A stretch of 64,000 bases of DNA from Amaricoccus macauensis (GCF_014201905.1 NZ_JACHFM010000003.1:186001-250000); one strand, 5' to 3'; shown: positions 35,461-44,197, counted from the stretch's first letter. A program made the numbers and translations. Notes: generated by a model not told the origin, from the sequence alone.

Positions 35461-36546
35461 CTACCGCGCCAGAATGCGCCGGATCTCGCGCCAGCGGGAT
35501 TGGTAGAACGCACGCTCGCCGAAGCGGCCGGGAAACCGCCGCCGCACCGAGGGGCGGTGTCGCAGTGAGAGGGCATGTTCCGCCACAAAGGCAAGCGCTT
35601 CGCCCGAGCGTTGTGCCCAGGGGTGTTCCTGCTGCCAGAGCGTGCGGTGTCCCAGTCCTCGCGCCATGCGTGAAACTCGGGGAAGGGGAGGCGTGCCGAC
35701 CGATCTTTCACAGACATGCGCGAAGGTGGCGAAGCCGAGCCCGACCCCGCCGGCCCGGGCCTCGGCATCTGCGGCAATGACATCCGCCATTCCGTGGCGG
35801 CGCGCGAGCATGGCGAATTCCACCACTTCCGACAGAAGCACGCTCCCGCTGAGCAGGCGCTTGTGGTTCACCTGCGCGTGCACGACGAGATGAAGCAGAC
35901 TGTCAGAGGGGGAGGCGATCCGCGCGGTGGCCCCGCCAAAGGCAACGGGGCTCGCATGTTCGAAGATTCCGGAGGCAGAAAGCAGCGCCGGATACCAGTC
36001 GTGCGTCACGATCCGGTGAATCTCGAGGCCCACAGGCCATTCGTCGTGCCAGAGAGCGGGTAGATGGTGATGCTCTTCGGCGAGGCGGCTTTCGTCTCCG
36101 AAGGGCGCGTAGCCCGCCGCTTCGAGTATCGCCATCGCTTCCGTTATCTGCGGCTCCGGGATCAGGAGGTCGAGGTCCTCCATGAAACGCTCCGACAGCG
36201 TGAACGTACCATCGACGAGCCGAGCTCCGCCCTTGAGCACGATCGGCACGATCCCCGCCGCATTGAGTCGCGCCAGCGTTTCAGCGAGTTGTTCGCGGAT
36301 CATCGCATTTCGCGCGCCATTCGCCTCTTCCGCCAGCGAGAACGCGTCGAAAAGCGTCGCCGGCAGGAGTGGCGCGGCCGCCGGATCGTGGGTCAGTCGA
36401 CCGAGGAACGCCGCAACGCGATGCTGGAAAGCGAGCAGGATCGTCGCGTCCGGATCGAGGCGTGCTGCCCGAATCGCTGCTGCCGGATCAGCTTCGGTTC
36501 CAAGCGCGATGCGGGTCAGCAGGCAGAGGTCAGCGAAAGCCGTCAT
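35461..36546 (-). CDS. Nucleotidyltransferase-family protein (PF14907, NTP_transf_5 type)
   Basis: A 361-residue protein. The core PIVLKGGARLVDGTFTLSER followed by MEDLDLLI (about residues 85-120) has the KG...D-x-D pattern of NTP_transf_5. Downstream, HHHLPALWHDEWPVGLEIHRIV and SDSLLHLVVHAQVNH are also typical. Members occur in exopolysaccharide/exosortase loci and in lasso-peptide clusters, where a homologue (PsmN) was linked to adding sugars to a phosphorylated peptide. The ATG overlaps the HprK-like stop (ATGA), so the two are translated together. It probably modifies the product of that kinase. Confidence 0.82.
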   Translation of the reverse strand: MTAFADLCLLTRIALGTEADPAAAIRAARLDPDATILLAFQHRVAAFLGRLTHDPAAAPLLPATLFDAFSLAEEANGARNAMIREQLAETLARLNAAGIVPIVLKGGARLVDGTFTLSERFMEDLDLLIPEPQITEAMAILEAAGYAPFGDESRLAEEHHHLPALWHDEWPVGLEIHRIVTHDWYPALLSASGIFEHASPVAFGGATARIASPSDSLLHLVVHAQVNHKRLLSGSVLLSEVVEFAMLARRHGMADVIAADAEARAGGVGLGFATFAHVCERSVGTPPLPRVSRMARGLGHRTLWQQEHPWAQRSGEALAFVAEHALSLRHRPSVRRRFPGRFGERAFYQSRWREIRRILAR

Positions 36547-37607
36547 GGGGAAACGAGTGCGGGAGCGTCGGCACAAAGCTGCCATGCGAAGGACGCTGCC
36601 TCGTCATGATCGGAGTAGGTGAGGCGCCAGGCGGGAACGCACTCAAGCCAAGCGAGAAGCTCGGAGATATGGTGGCCAGAGGCAGGTGGCAGCATCCCGC
36701 TCTTTGCGAGAAGCGCGAGGGCTTCCCGAGGTGCCAGCCGCTCGGCGTGATGCCCGGCCCCCGGCGTCCACGTGGGAAACAGCAGCGCCGCCACCGGGTA
36801 CCCGCTGCACGCCACCCGGGGAGCCGGATAGTAGCGGATCGACAGACCCCCGACGCTGACGGGCTCGGTCTTCAGGAAATCGTTGAACAACGACGAGAAG
36901 ACCGGCCAGCTGCCTTCCTTCACCCCCATCGCGAGAGGGCAAGGCCAGGCGAGCCGGGTTCCGGCTTCGATCGGCGTCGCGTCGTCGGAAACGAGGATCG
37001 CTCCCCGGGCCAGCAGTGCGCCCGAGAGGGTCGTCTTGCCCGATCCAGAGACGCCGGCGATCGCAACGGCTCCGCCTCCGGGTGCCGCGACAGTGGCGGC
37101 GTGCAGGATCCCGAGCCATTCGCGATCCGGGTTCAGGGAACGGGCGAGCTGGCGCACCAGCAGCCACCAGCCGATGCCGAGGCCCTCCTGCACGACGCGC
37201 CCGTCAAGTGCGACGGCGGATCGGTCGTCGTCCGTCGTGAAGAGGTCGATCGTCGGGCCCGCGGGGGGACCCGGGATGACGAGGGGGGCAAGCATCCGGC
37301 GGAGGACTCCCGCCAGCAGGTCGCCCCAGACCCGCACGCGCGGCGCGACACCGTCGCCGGCAAGCACGCAATCGAAGGACGGCGCCCCGTGGGGCGCCGT
37401 CCAATTTTCGCCAATTCGCTCTACCTGCGGCTCGTCAGTTCCCTCGGCCTGCTCGTTCAGCAGGCCGAGAAGATCTGCGTCACTCAGTTCGGACGAAGCG
37501 GCCGCCAACTCCCTTTCAAGGAACCAGATGCGGCCGCTTTCACTGTCGTGGACGACCACGCCTTGGTCGAACCGGAAGCGACGTGCAGACGAGACGGCTA
37601 TCCCCAC
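36543..37607 (-). CDS. HprK-like serine kinase, possible N-terminal PqqD-like domain
   Basis: A 354-residue protein. The C-terminal half is an HPr-kinase-type P-loop fold: Walker A GVSGSGKTTLS near residue 185 and ILVSDDATPIE near 205 (the HprK SDD element), then VSVGGLSIRYYPAPRVAC. Residues about 1-60 (RRFRFDQGVVVHDSESGRIW, ELSDADLLGLL) match the pattern of PqqD-like peptide-binding domains. There is no ATG before the conserved region clear of the upstream gene, so I use a GTG at 37607. It is HprK-related kinase A-like and not part of a PTS system here. The substrate may be the small peptide encoded just upstream. Confidence 0.75.
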   Translation of the reverse strand: MGIAVSSARRFRFDQGVVVHDSESGRIWFLERELAAASSELSDADLLGLLNEQAEGTDEPQVERIGENWTAPHGAPSFDCVLAGDGVAPRVRVWGDLLAGVLRRMLAPLVIPGPPAGPTIDLFTTDDDRSAVALDGRVVQEGLGIGWWLLVRQLARSLNPDREWLGILHAATVAAPGGGAVAIAGVSGSGKTTLSGALLARGAILVSDDATPIEAGTRLAWPCPLAMGVKEGSWPVFSSLFNDFLKTEPVSVGGLSIRYYPAPRVACSGYPVAALLFPTWTPGAGHHAERLAPREALALLAKSGMLPPASGHHISELLAWLECVPAWRLTYSDHDEAASFAWQLCADAPALVSP

Positions 37608-37617
37608 GGCGTCGGGT

Positions 37618-37845
37618 TTATCCGACGTCAGTGGTCTTGCGGATGCCGTCGGCCTGGCCCAGGACACCAGTGCCGTCCGCGCGAGCCTTGCGCGGATCGA
37701 ACAGCAGTGCGGCCATCGGCGCAGCCGCGGCGACCGTCAGCACCCGCTTCACTACCGCGCGCCGCGCCTTGATCTCCGCGTCCGCTTCGCTGATCTCGGC
37801 CGCGACTTCGAGGGTGTCGCGGTCATTACCCGAGTGTTGCGTCAT
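37618..37845 (-). CDS. Small secreted peptide with Tat-like signal (possible precursor)
   Basis: A 75-residue protein of no known family. It has an acidic N-terminal region (TLEVAAEISEADAEIK), a twin-arginine-like signal (ARRAVVKRVLTVAAAAPMAA, LLF), and an AxA-type site in RKARA. Cleavage there would leave DGTGVLGQADGIRKTTDVG, only 19 residues. I prefer the third in-frame start (37845) because GGGA lies 6 bases upstream; GTG at 37857 and ATG at 37851 are alternatives. It lies 10 bases before the HprK-like gene and 52 after the RTX gene. It could be a small anchor subunit or a modified peptide. Confidence 0.65.
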   Translation of the reverse strand: MTQHSGNDRDTLEVAAEISEADAEIKARRAVVKRVLTVAAAAPMAALLFDPRKARADGTGVLGQADGIRKTTDVG

Positions 37846-37897
37846 TTTCATTCCCACGCTGTGTTAGCAGTTACGGCGTACTTCGCCGAGGTGCGGC

Positions 37898-39013
37898 TCA
37901 ACCGAAGATGAAGTCAGTTGAATGAAGCGGATTGCCCAGGATGCCGGGGGCAGTCAGATTGTCCGGACCTTCAACCCGAATGGTGTCACCGCCACCGAGG
38001 TTGATCGTCGCATCCCCACCACTGTACGTAATCGAGAGATCGCCTATATTGTGGATGCCAGAAGCGGCATAGGCAGTGAGGTCAATCTTGTCGTTGTAGC
38101 CCGCGAGCGACGACGCCAGATTGTCCTGGTGGAAGTCCTTGATCGTGTCCGCGCCGCCGCCCGGAGCGAAGACGAAGAAGTCCCTCGTGCCGGTCGCGAG
38201 CAGCGCGGGATAGTCACCCCACAGCTCGTCATTCCCGGCGCCGCCGTTGATCGTGTCTTGCCCCGCGCCGAGACCGGCGAGCGAGTTGTTCGAGCTGTCG
38301 CCGTAGATCGTGTCGTTGCCGGCGTCGCCCGAGATCGAGTCGTTGCCGAACGCGAGCAGGCTGGCGGCCGTGAGTCCGAGCGACGAAGCGTAGTCGCCGA
38401 TCAGGACGTCGCCGTAGTCGCCATAGATCAGGTCGTTGCCGTTCCCGCCGTTGACATAGTCATCACCGAACCGGAACGAACCGAGCGAAACGTTCGCAAA
38501 GTCAAGCGCACCGTAGTCGCCGTAGATCGTGTCGCTACCGTCGCCGCCATAGATCTGGTCAGCGAACCCTGACTGGAACAGGCTGATGTTGATCGTGATG
38601 AGGGAACTGTTGGAGGTATCCCCGTAGATGACATCCGCCCCATAGCCAGCCCAAATCTTGTCCGCCCCGGCGCCACCAATAGCGGTGACCGGAGTCAGGT
38701 AGGCGGGAACATTGCGGGTCGGATGAACCGTCAGGTCGAGGAGGTCATTGCCCTCGCCCAGATCGATCGTCGTGAAGGTATTGGCGAACCGCTGGAACGT
38801 GCCGGAAATATTACCTTTTCCGGACAGCGACAGATCATAGATGATCGCTTCGCTCCGGTTGTCTCCGGTCAGGACGTGTGAGCCATCATCTGCCAGTAAC
38901 GCGAGTGCGTTGCTGCGAGTCCAGAGCCCGGCCAGGCTCGTGGTTACCGCTGGATCCCAGCGGTTTATCGCCGTTCCGGAGATGAACGAGCCATTCGCGC
39001 CAAATGACACCAT
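37898..39013 (-). CDS. RTX-type calcium-binding repeat protein
   Basis: A 371-residue protein without a Sec signal. From about residue 100 it carries RTX-like nonapeptides (GGAGADKIWAG, GGDGSDTIYGD, GGNGNDLIYGD, SGDAGNDTIYGD, GGAGNDELWGD), which bind calcium after type I secretion. The end (DKIDLTAYAASGIHNIGDL, DATINLGGGDTI) resembles the serralysin-like C-terminal secretion region. I chose the internal ATG (39013) because AAGGG lies 9 bases upstream. First gene of the operon that continues with the small peptide, kinase and nucleotidyltransferase. No type I secretion genes are in the window. Confidence 0.85.
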   Translation of the reverse strand: MVSFGANGSFISGTAINRWDPAVTTSLAGLWTRSNALALLADDGSHVLTGDNRSEAIIYDLSLSGKGNISGTFQRFANTFTTIDLGEGNDLLDLTVHPTRNVPAYLTPVTAIGGAGADKIWAGYGADVIYGDTSNSSLITINISLFQSGFADQIYGGDGSDTIYGDYGALDFANVSLGSFRFGDDYVNGGNGNDLIYGDYGDVLIGDYASSLGLTAASLLAFGNDSISGDAGNDTIYGDSSNNSLAGLGAGQDTINGGAGNDELWGDYPALLATGTRDFFVFAPGGGADTIKDFHQDNLASSLAGYNDKIDLTAYAASGIHNIGDLSITYSGGDATINLGGGDTIRVEGPDNLTAPGILGNPLHSTDFIFG

Positions 39014-39567
39014 TGCCGACACCCTTACATTTGCATGTATCCTAGCGAATGAATCTATATTCGAATCGAATCTAGAGTCAAATCGTAAATTGAGTATCAT
39101 ACTCGTTGTACGACCATGATACCGACATCATACAGCAGAAACAGATATAATAGCAAGCTATGTTGTGGCACCTATCTCATATCGCGAGACTCCGGGCGTC
39201 GAAGAGGCGGTGCTATGGCCCGGTTCCGGGTCCGGTTCTTGCAGAATCCGGGGTTGGTGAGGCGATTGCCGGATCAGGATCTCCCTCGGGTTGAAGGAGA
39301 CGTGGGGTCTGCGTGGTGGTCGTCATCGCCGGTCGGAAAAGGGCGGAAGGTTGTTTCTTTGGGAGTTCCCGGGGCGCAGGTGGCGGCATGGATGTGGATT
39401 GCAGAAAAGAACAGGTCTGGCATGACGGCCTGCCGAGCAAGGTGCAATCGCAAAACGATTATGAAAACGTCCGTTGTCTCTTGACTCAGGTGATTCACGA
39501 TGCTTCAGGTTGTTCCATAACGATGAAGGCGGGTCCGTTCAAGAATTGGAATAGTGAGGGCTTGTCC
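39014..39567. other. AT-rich intergenic region between divergent RTX and exoY-like genes
   Basis: About 550 bases. 39030-39180 is markedly AT-rich (repeated CGAAT words, ATCATAC twice) and is a plausible promoter for the RTX operon. 39190-39567 holds open frames with no recognisable protein; the exoY-like frame is open through it but lacks a ribosome-binding site before 39568. Confidence 0.4.
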
Positions 39568-40335
39568 ATGCGTAGCGTTGGAATAAGTGAAATACAGGTC
39601 AGTGCGGCTTTGCGGCCGCTGGCGGTCCTCGAACGGGGGGCGCAAACGTGCGGGGCGCACGATCCGCGACCCATAGAAGCGGATTCATTGCGGGTTTCCG
39701 CGGGTATCACCCATGACAACTCCGAGTACTTCGGGAAGCGCTGGGTGGATGTTGTTTTTACACTGGTGATATTTCTGGCACTGTGGCCAGTATTCCTGTG
39801 TATCTCAGGAATGATATACATTCGCGATGGCGGGCCCATCATCTATCAGCATACACGTATCGGTCGTAACGGCCGGCCGTTCGCCTGCCTGAAATTCCGA
39901 ACCATGGTCAAGGACGGTGATCGGATCCTGCAGCAGTTGCTCGCGAGCGATCCTGCAGCCCGCGAAGAGTGGGACTCCGCGCGGAAGCTGCGGGATGATC
40001 CCCGGATCATTCCCGGTATCGGGAATTTCCTGCGCAAGACCAGCCTGGACGAGCTGCCACAGCTTCTGAACATCCTTCGGGGGGAGATGAGCTTCGTCGG
40101 TCCGAGGCCCGTCACCGCAAGTGAGCTCGAACACTATGGCCCGGCGGTCGACGCCTATCTGTCTGTCCGACCCGGCCTGACGGGACCGTGGCAAGTCAGC
40201 GGACGCAGCGACACCAGCTATGCAGATCGGGTCCGGTTCGACGTGGCCTATGCTTCGGAAAACTCGATGCTCAAGGATCTCGCGATCATGGCGATGACAA
40301 TTCCTGCGGTGATACTGCGTCGGGGTGCCTACTGA
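39568..40335 (+). CDS. exoY: Undecaprenyl-phosphate sugar-1-phosphate transferase (ExoY type)
   Basis: A 255-residue initiating transferase (Bac_transf family). One transmembrane helix (VDVVFTLVIFLALWPVFLCI, about residues 60-80) is followed by GPIIYQHTRIGRNGRPFACLKFRTM, LRKTSLDELPQLLNILRGEMS (Asp-Glu pair), VGPRP and RPGLTGPWQVSGRSD. It transfers hexose-1-phosphate from a UDP-sugar to undecaprenyl phosphate, starting the repeat unit. I chose the ATG at 39568, which has AGGG 8 bases upstream. It is the only plus-strand sugar gene of the locus. Confidence 0.9.
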   Translation: MRSVGISEIQVSAALRPLAVLERGAQTCGAHDPRPIEADSLRVSAGITHDNSEYFGKRWVDVVFTLVIFLALWPVFLCISGMIYIRDGGPIIYQHTRIGRNGRPFACLKFRTMVKDGDRILQQLLASDPAAREEWDSARKLRDDPRIIPGIGNFLRKTSLDELPQLLNILRGEMSFVGPRPVTASELEHYGPAVDAYLSVRPGLTGPWQVSGRSDTSYADRVRFDVAYASENSMLKDLAIMAMTIPAVILRRGAY

Positions 40336-40466
40336 CATAGCCCCGGACTTTCACCCCGGGGGACCGGTGCGCTTGCAGGCTCGGGATTTCCGAGGGGAGC
40401 GCGGCGCGGGCTGATCCATGGTGCGCCCGGTTGCGGGCGCATCGCGCGACCCTCCTCAGTTCCCCG

Positions 40467-41321
40467 CTACACCGGTCGCGCACCGTTTCTGCACAGGACG
40501 ATCTTCCGCGCCGACCTTCCGAGGAAATGATAGCCGGAGCCGCCTTCGGCCAGCACTTCAAGGAAGGCGTCGGGGTCGGTGATGCGGACGCCGCCGAGAA
40601 TCGTGCAGCCATGGGCGAAGAAGGCGTCGGGCACCATCGTCACGGTCGGGCCAACGATCACCACGCGCGCGTCGGGCTTGGCCACCGCCAGAAGTCCCGC
40701 CAGCGTGTCGTTGATCAGCGTCGTTCCGGTGATCAGCAGGACATCGGCCTCTGGGATCACCTCGGGGAAGCACTCGGCCGGGCGAAAATTCGGCATCTCG
40801 ATCGGTTTCAGTGTGGAGGGATCCTTCTCCAGCACCCAGTGTCGCGCGCCGAGCCCGCGCAGGGCGCGGAGGAAGGGGACGAAGGCGCCGACGACGACTG
40901 CGGTTTCCTCCGGCCTGACCTCGGCCACGTCGAAGGCGTCGACGCCCTCGATCAGGTCATAGCAGAGCGGTCGGCCGCTCTCCTGGCGCCGGTCCGCAGC
41001 CACCTGCGCCAGCGCGTTCAGCGCGGCGATGCCGAGTGCGCGGCGGATGCCGGTCTGTGTCACCGCCTCCTCCGCGGTGCGCAGGGCCGGACGGCCGACG
41101 AGCTTTCCCGGGAACGGCATCGACATGGCCGAGCTGGGGCAGCAGACCGCCTCGGGGATCTCCTTGATCGGCGTGGCGCAGGACCCGGCCTGACCGGTGG
41201 TCAGTTTCACGCCGGTGAAGAACAGGCCCACGACCGCGCGCTCGATCCGAAAGCTCTCGATCTCGGGGCCTAGCTCCGCGCGCAGGACGTCGAGGGTTTC
41301 CCGGAGGATTGCGGTGGTCAT
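40467..41321 (-). CDS. DUF364/DUF4213 putative metal-chelation protein
   Basis: A 284-residue protein. The N-terminal part (VVGLFFTGVKLTTGQAGSCATP) matches DUF4213 and the C-terminal part (LLITGTTLINDTLAGLLAVA; VIVGPTVTMVPDAFFAHG) matches DUF364, a family often next to metal-chelate ABC importers and proposed to handle heavy metals. It lies 19 bases after the binding-protein gene and ends the operon 44418-40467. GGAAGGA precedes the ATG. Molybdate, tungstate or siderophore context is possible; the metal is unknown. Confidence 0.85.
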   Translation of the reverse strand: MTTAILRETLDVLRAELGPEIESFRIERAVVGLFFTGVKLTTGQAGSCATPIKEIPEAVCCPSSAMSMPFPGKLVGRPALRTAEEAVTQTGIRRALGIAALNALAQVAADRRQESGRPLCYDLIEGVDAFDVAEVRPEETAVVVGAFVPFLRALRGLGARHWVLEKDPSTLKPIEMPNFRPAECFPEVIPEADVLLITGTTLINDTLAGLLAVAKPDARVVIVGPTVTMVPDAFFAHGCTILGGVRITDPDAFLEVLAEGGSGYHFLGRSARKIVLCRNGARPV

Positions 41322-41340
41322 GCTGTCCTTCCGTTCCGGG

Positions 41341-42357
41341 TCAGGCGCCGGCGCCGAGGATGGTGCTGATCTGGCCGCCCGTCAGGTCCACGCCGAAGAA
41401 TTCATCATAGAACCCGTGGACGGTCGTGCGCAATTCGTTCTCCGGGAACAGCTCGGGATGCAGCTTCGAGGCGGCCCAGAGCACCGTCAGCGGCTGCTCG
41501 GAGGTCCGGTTGCCCCAGATGTGGGCACCGACCGGTGTCACAAGGATCCGCCCCTCCCTTACCGCGCGCAGTTGCGAGAGGTTCGCGTCCTCCTTCAGGA
41601 TGGCCACGTCCTTGGGGTCGGCGACGATGACCACATCGGGGTCCGCGCCCAGCACGGCTTCGGTCGTCAGCGACAGGGTTTCCGTGGTGCGGCCGTCATC
41701 GGTCACGCTGCGGGCGCCGGCGGCCTTCATCCACCATTCCGCGATCAGATGCGGCTGGGTCATGTTCTTCGGGCTGATGTAGAGGCTGCGCGGGCGCGCC
41801 TCATCGGGGACAGCGGCGAGTCGCTCGCTGACGTCGGCAAGGGTTTTGTCAAAGAAGTCGGCATAGCGCGGCGCGACCTCGGGCGTGGTGAAAAGATCGG
41901 CCAGCAGCGCGACGGCATCCTTCGCCTGATCGGGCGTCTGGACCTTCAGCATCACCGTCGCAATGCCGTTCGCGGCAAGGATGTCGGTCGTCGCCTGATC
42001 GAAGGTCAGCGCCACGTCGGGATTCTCTACGAGGATGTGCTCGATGACCGGAGCGTAGTCGGCATCCTGGAGGTCTGGCGCATCCTTGATCTGCGGGGCG
42101 AAGACATACTGCATGTCCCAGCGGCCGGACTTCGCGAACCGCTCCGGCAGGCCACTGACGATCTTGCCGCCGTTGCCGGACGCTTCGACAAAGCTGTTGA
42201 GCACCGGCACCGATCCGAGCGTGACGACGGTCCTGATCTCGTCCGGCACGGTCACGGTGCGGCCGGTCATGTCGGTGAAGTCACGCGCCTGCGGCGCAGT
42301 CGCCAGCAGGAGGGCAAGCGCGCCGGACAGGATCGGAAGGCAAGGAGCGAGGAGCAT
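41341..42357 (-). CDS. Metal-chelate ABC transporter substrate-binding protein (FepB/BtuF type)
   Basis: A 338-residue periplasmic protein. After a signal peptide (ALALLLATAPQA) it has the class III binding-protein opening DFTDMTGRTVTVPDEIRTVV and a long central helix, and ends with a lobe containing VLGADPDVVIVADPKD. This family binds ferric siderophores, heme, cobalamin or other metal complexes. Its ATG overlaps the ATPase stop by one base (TGATG). Specific ligand unknown. Confidence 0.85.
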   Translation of the reverse strand: MLLAPCLPILSGALALLLATAPQARDFTDMTGRTVTVPDEIRTVVTLGSVPVLNSFVEASGNGGKIVSGLPERFAKSGRWDMQYVFAPQIKDAPDLQDADYAPVIEHILVENPDVALTFDQATTDILAANGIATVMLKVQTPDQAKDAVALLADLFTTPEVAPRYADFFDKTLADVSERLAAVPDEARPRSLYISPKNMTQPHLIAEWWMKAAGARSVTDDGRTTETLSLTTEAVLGADPDVVIVADPKDVAILKEDANLSQLRAVREGRILVTPVGAHIWGNRTSEQPLTVLWAASKLHPELFPENELRTTVHGFYDEFFGVDLTGGQISTILGAGA

Positions 42358-43151
42358 CAGAAAACTCCGGTTGATGCGTGGGAAGGGCAGGGGCGACAGG
42401 CGGCGAGCCCGTCGGGGCTGCGGATGACACGAATCGGGGTGCCGTAGAGGCCGGTCAGGAAGCCTTCGTCCAGAACCCGGGATGCCGGGCCATCGGCGAT
42501 CACCCGACCGTCGCGCAGGCCGAGGACCTGGGTGCCGATCTGCAACGCATGGTCCGGATGGTGGGTCGTCATCACCACCGCGAGGCCGCCATCGGCAAGC
42601 CCGGCGAGGATGTCGAGGATCCGCGCCTGATTGGCGAAGTCGAGGCTGGCCGCGGGTTCGTCCAGAATCAGCACCGCAGGTTTCTGCGCGACGGCCCGCG
42701 CCAGCAGGCAAAGCTGTCGCTCGCCGCCGCTGATGGTGCTGAACGAGCGCTCGGCCAGGCCGGCGATGCCGACCCGCTCGAGCGCTGCCACGGCGATTTC
42801 CTCGTCGCGCGGCCCCGGAGTCTGGAAGTGCCGCAGATGTGCCGAGCGGCCCATCATCACGATGTCCAGCACCCGGTGGCCGAACACGCTCTGCGTGCCT
42901 TGCGGCACGTAGGCCACGAGGCGTGCCAGCCGGCGTGGAGGCAGCCTCGTCGCGTCCTGCCCGGCCAGCGTGATCCGGCCCGAGGCAATGGCAAGCCCGC
43001 CGATCAGGCAGCGCAGGAGCGTGGTCTTGCCCGACCCGTTCGGGCCGAGGATGCACACGACATCACGCGCGCCCGCCGAAAACGAAATCCCTTCAAGGCG
43101 GCGTCCGCCCGGGCCGTAGGAAAAGCAGAGGTCGAGCACCGCCAGCGTCAT
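42357..43151 (-). CDS. Metal-chelate ABC transporter ATP-binding protein (FepC type)
   Basis: A 264-residue ATPase with Walker A GPNGSGKTTLL (about residue 35), Q-loop YVPQGTQ, C-loop ISGGERQLCLLARA, Walker B VLILDEPAASLD and the H-loop in MTTHHPDH. It matches the FepC/BtuD group. The start ATG overlaps the permease stop by 4 bases (ATGA), and its stop overlaps the binding-protein ATG, so the three genes are tightly coupled. Confidence 0.9.
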   Translation of the reverse strand: MTLAVLDLCFSYGPGGRRLEGISFSAGARDVVCILGPNGSGKTTLLRCLIGGLAIASGRITLAGQDATRLPPRRLARLVAYVPQGTQSVFGHRVLDIVMMGRSAHLRHFQTPGPRDEEIAVAALERVGIAGLAERSFSTISGGERQLCLLARAVAQKPAVLILDEPAASLDFANQARILDILAGLADGGLAVVMTTHHPDHALQIGTQVLGLRDGRVIADGPASRVLDEGFLTGLYGTPIRVIRSPDGLAACRPCPSHASTGVF

Positions 43152-44197
43152 GTCCAGGCCGTCCTTGCGCGCAGCAGCAGCGCCAGAAACAGCGGGGCGC
43201 CGACGACGCTCGTCGTGATGCCGAGGGGGATCTCCATTGAACTCGCTGCGCGCGAGACGTCGTCCACTGCCAGCAGCAGCACCGACCCGCAGAGCACCGA
43301 CACCGGCAGGAGCCGCTCGAACCCCGGGCCGACGAGCATCCGCGCGACATGGGGCACGACGAGCCCGACCCAGCCGACGATGCCCGCGATGCTGACAGCA
43401 GCAGCCGTCATCAGAGTCGCCGCGACGACGAGCGCCAGGCGCGTGGTGGTGGTGTTGACGCCCAGCGTGCGCGCCTCGTCGGCGCCGACGCTCATCACAT
43501 TGATCTGCCAGCGCAGCGCGTAGAGCACCCCGAGCGCCAGCACGATCGCGCCCCCCGCCTCGGGCAGATCGGCCGGCGTGATCTTGTTCAGCCCGCCCAG
43601 CAGCCAGAAGGTGATGACCGGCAGCACATCGATCGGGTCGGCCATGATCTTCAGGACCGAAATCATCGCCTGAAAGAAGGCGGCAACGACCACGCCGACC
43701 AGCACGAGAATGATCAGCGAGTGGCGGTTGATCGCCTGTCCGACGGCAAAGACCAGCGCCACCGCCGTCAGTCCGCCCACGAAGGCAGCGCCCTGAATGC
43801 CGGTGTTCGTGAGGTTCAGCATCACGCCAAGCGAGGCGCCAAAGCCCGCGCCCGCGGAAACTCCCAGGATGTCGGGCGAGACGATCGGATTGCGGAACAG
43901 GTTCTGGTAGGCCGCGCCCGCCGCCGCCAACGCTCCGCCGACCAGGATCGCCGCCGCGATGCGGGGCAGCCGGACGTTCATCACGATCTGCTCGAAGGCG
44001 GCCGGCCACTCCGCGCTCGCCCCGGTCAGCCGTGCGGCGAGGATGGCGACGACCGTCCCCGGCGGAACCTCGACCCGGCCGAGGCCCAGCGAGAATATGG
44101 CCAGAAGGACCAGCACCAGTGACAGGACGGCCACAACCAGCGTGAACCGCGTCCGTCGCCGCGGGCGACGCCCAACCCCCTCGGTCAGGGTCAACAT
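43148..44197 (-). CDS. Metal-chelate ABC transporter permease (FecCD family)
   Basis: A 349-residue membrane protein with about nine to ten helices. RLPRIAAAILVGGALAAAGAAYQNLFRNPIVSPDILGVSAGAGFGA is the FecCD signature and VGWVGLVVPHVARML is the conserved region near residue 270 that contacts the ATPase. Only one permease gene is present, so it probably forms a homodimer. Its start overlaps the small 75-residue gene by 7 bases. Confidence 0.9.
   Translation of the reverse strand: MLTLTEGVGRRPRRRTRFTLVVAVLSLVLVLLAIFSLGLGRVEVPPGTVVAILAARLTGASAEWPAAFEQIVMNVRLPRIAAAILVGGALAAAGAAYQNLFRNPIVSPDILGVSAGAGFGASLGVMLNLTNTGIQGAAFVGGLTAVALVFAVGQAINRHSLIILVLVGVVVAAFFQAMISVLKIMADPIDVLPVITFWLLGGLNKITPADLPEAGGAIVLALGVLYALRWQINVMSVGADEARTLGVNTTTTRLALVVAATLMTAAAVSIAGIVGWVGLVVPHVARMLVGPGFERLLPVSVLCGSVLLLAVDDVSRAASSMEIPLGITTSVVGAPLFLALLLRARTAWT

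Noticed and set aside
37618-37845. Lasso-peptide precursor (G...D nine-residue ring in GTGVLGQAD)
   Set aside because: No Thr at leader position -2, and no lasso cyclase or leader peptidase genes nearby.
39313-39567. N-terminal extension of the ExoY-like protein
   Set aside because: The frame is open but has no ribosome-binding site and no similarity to the family; the start at 39568 gives a normal length.
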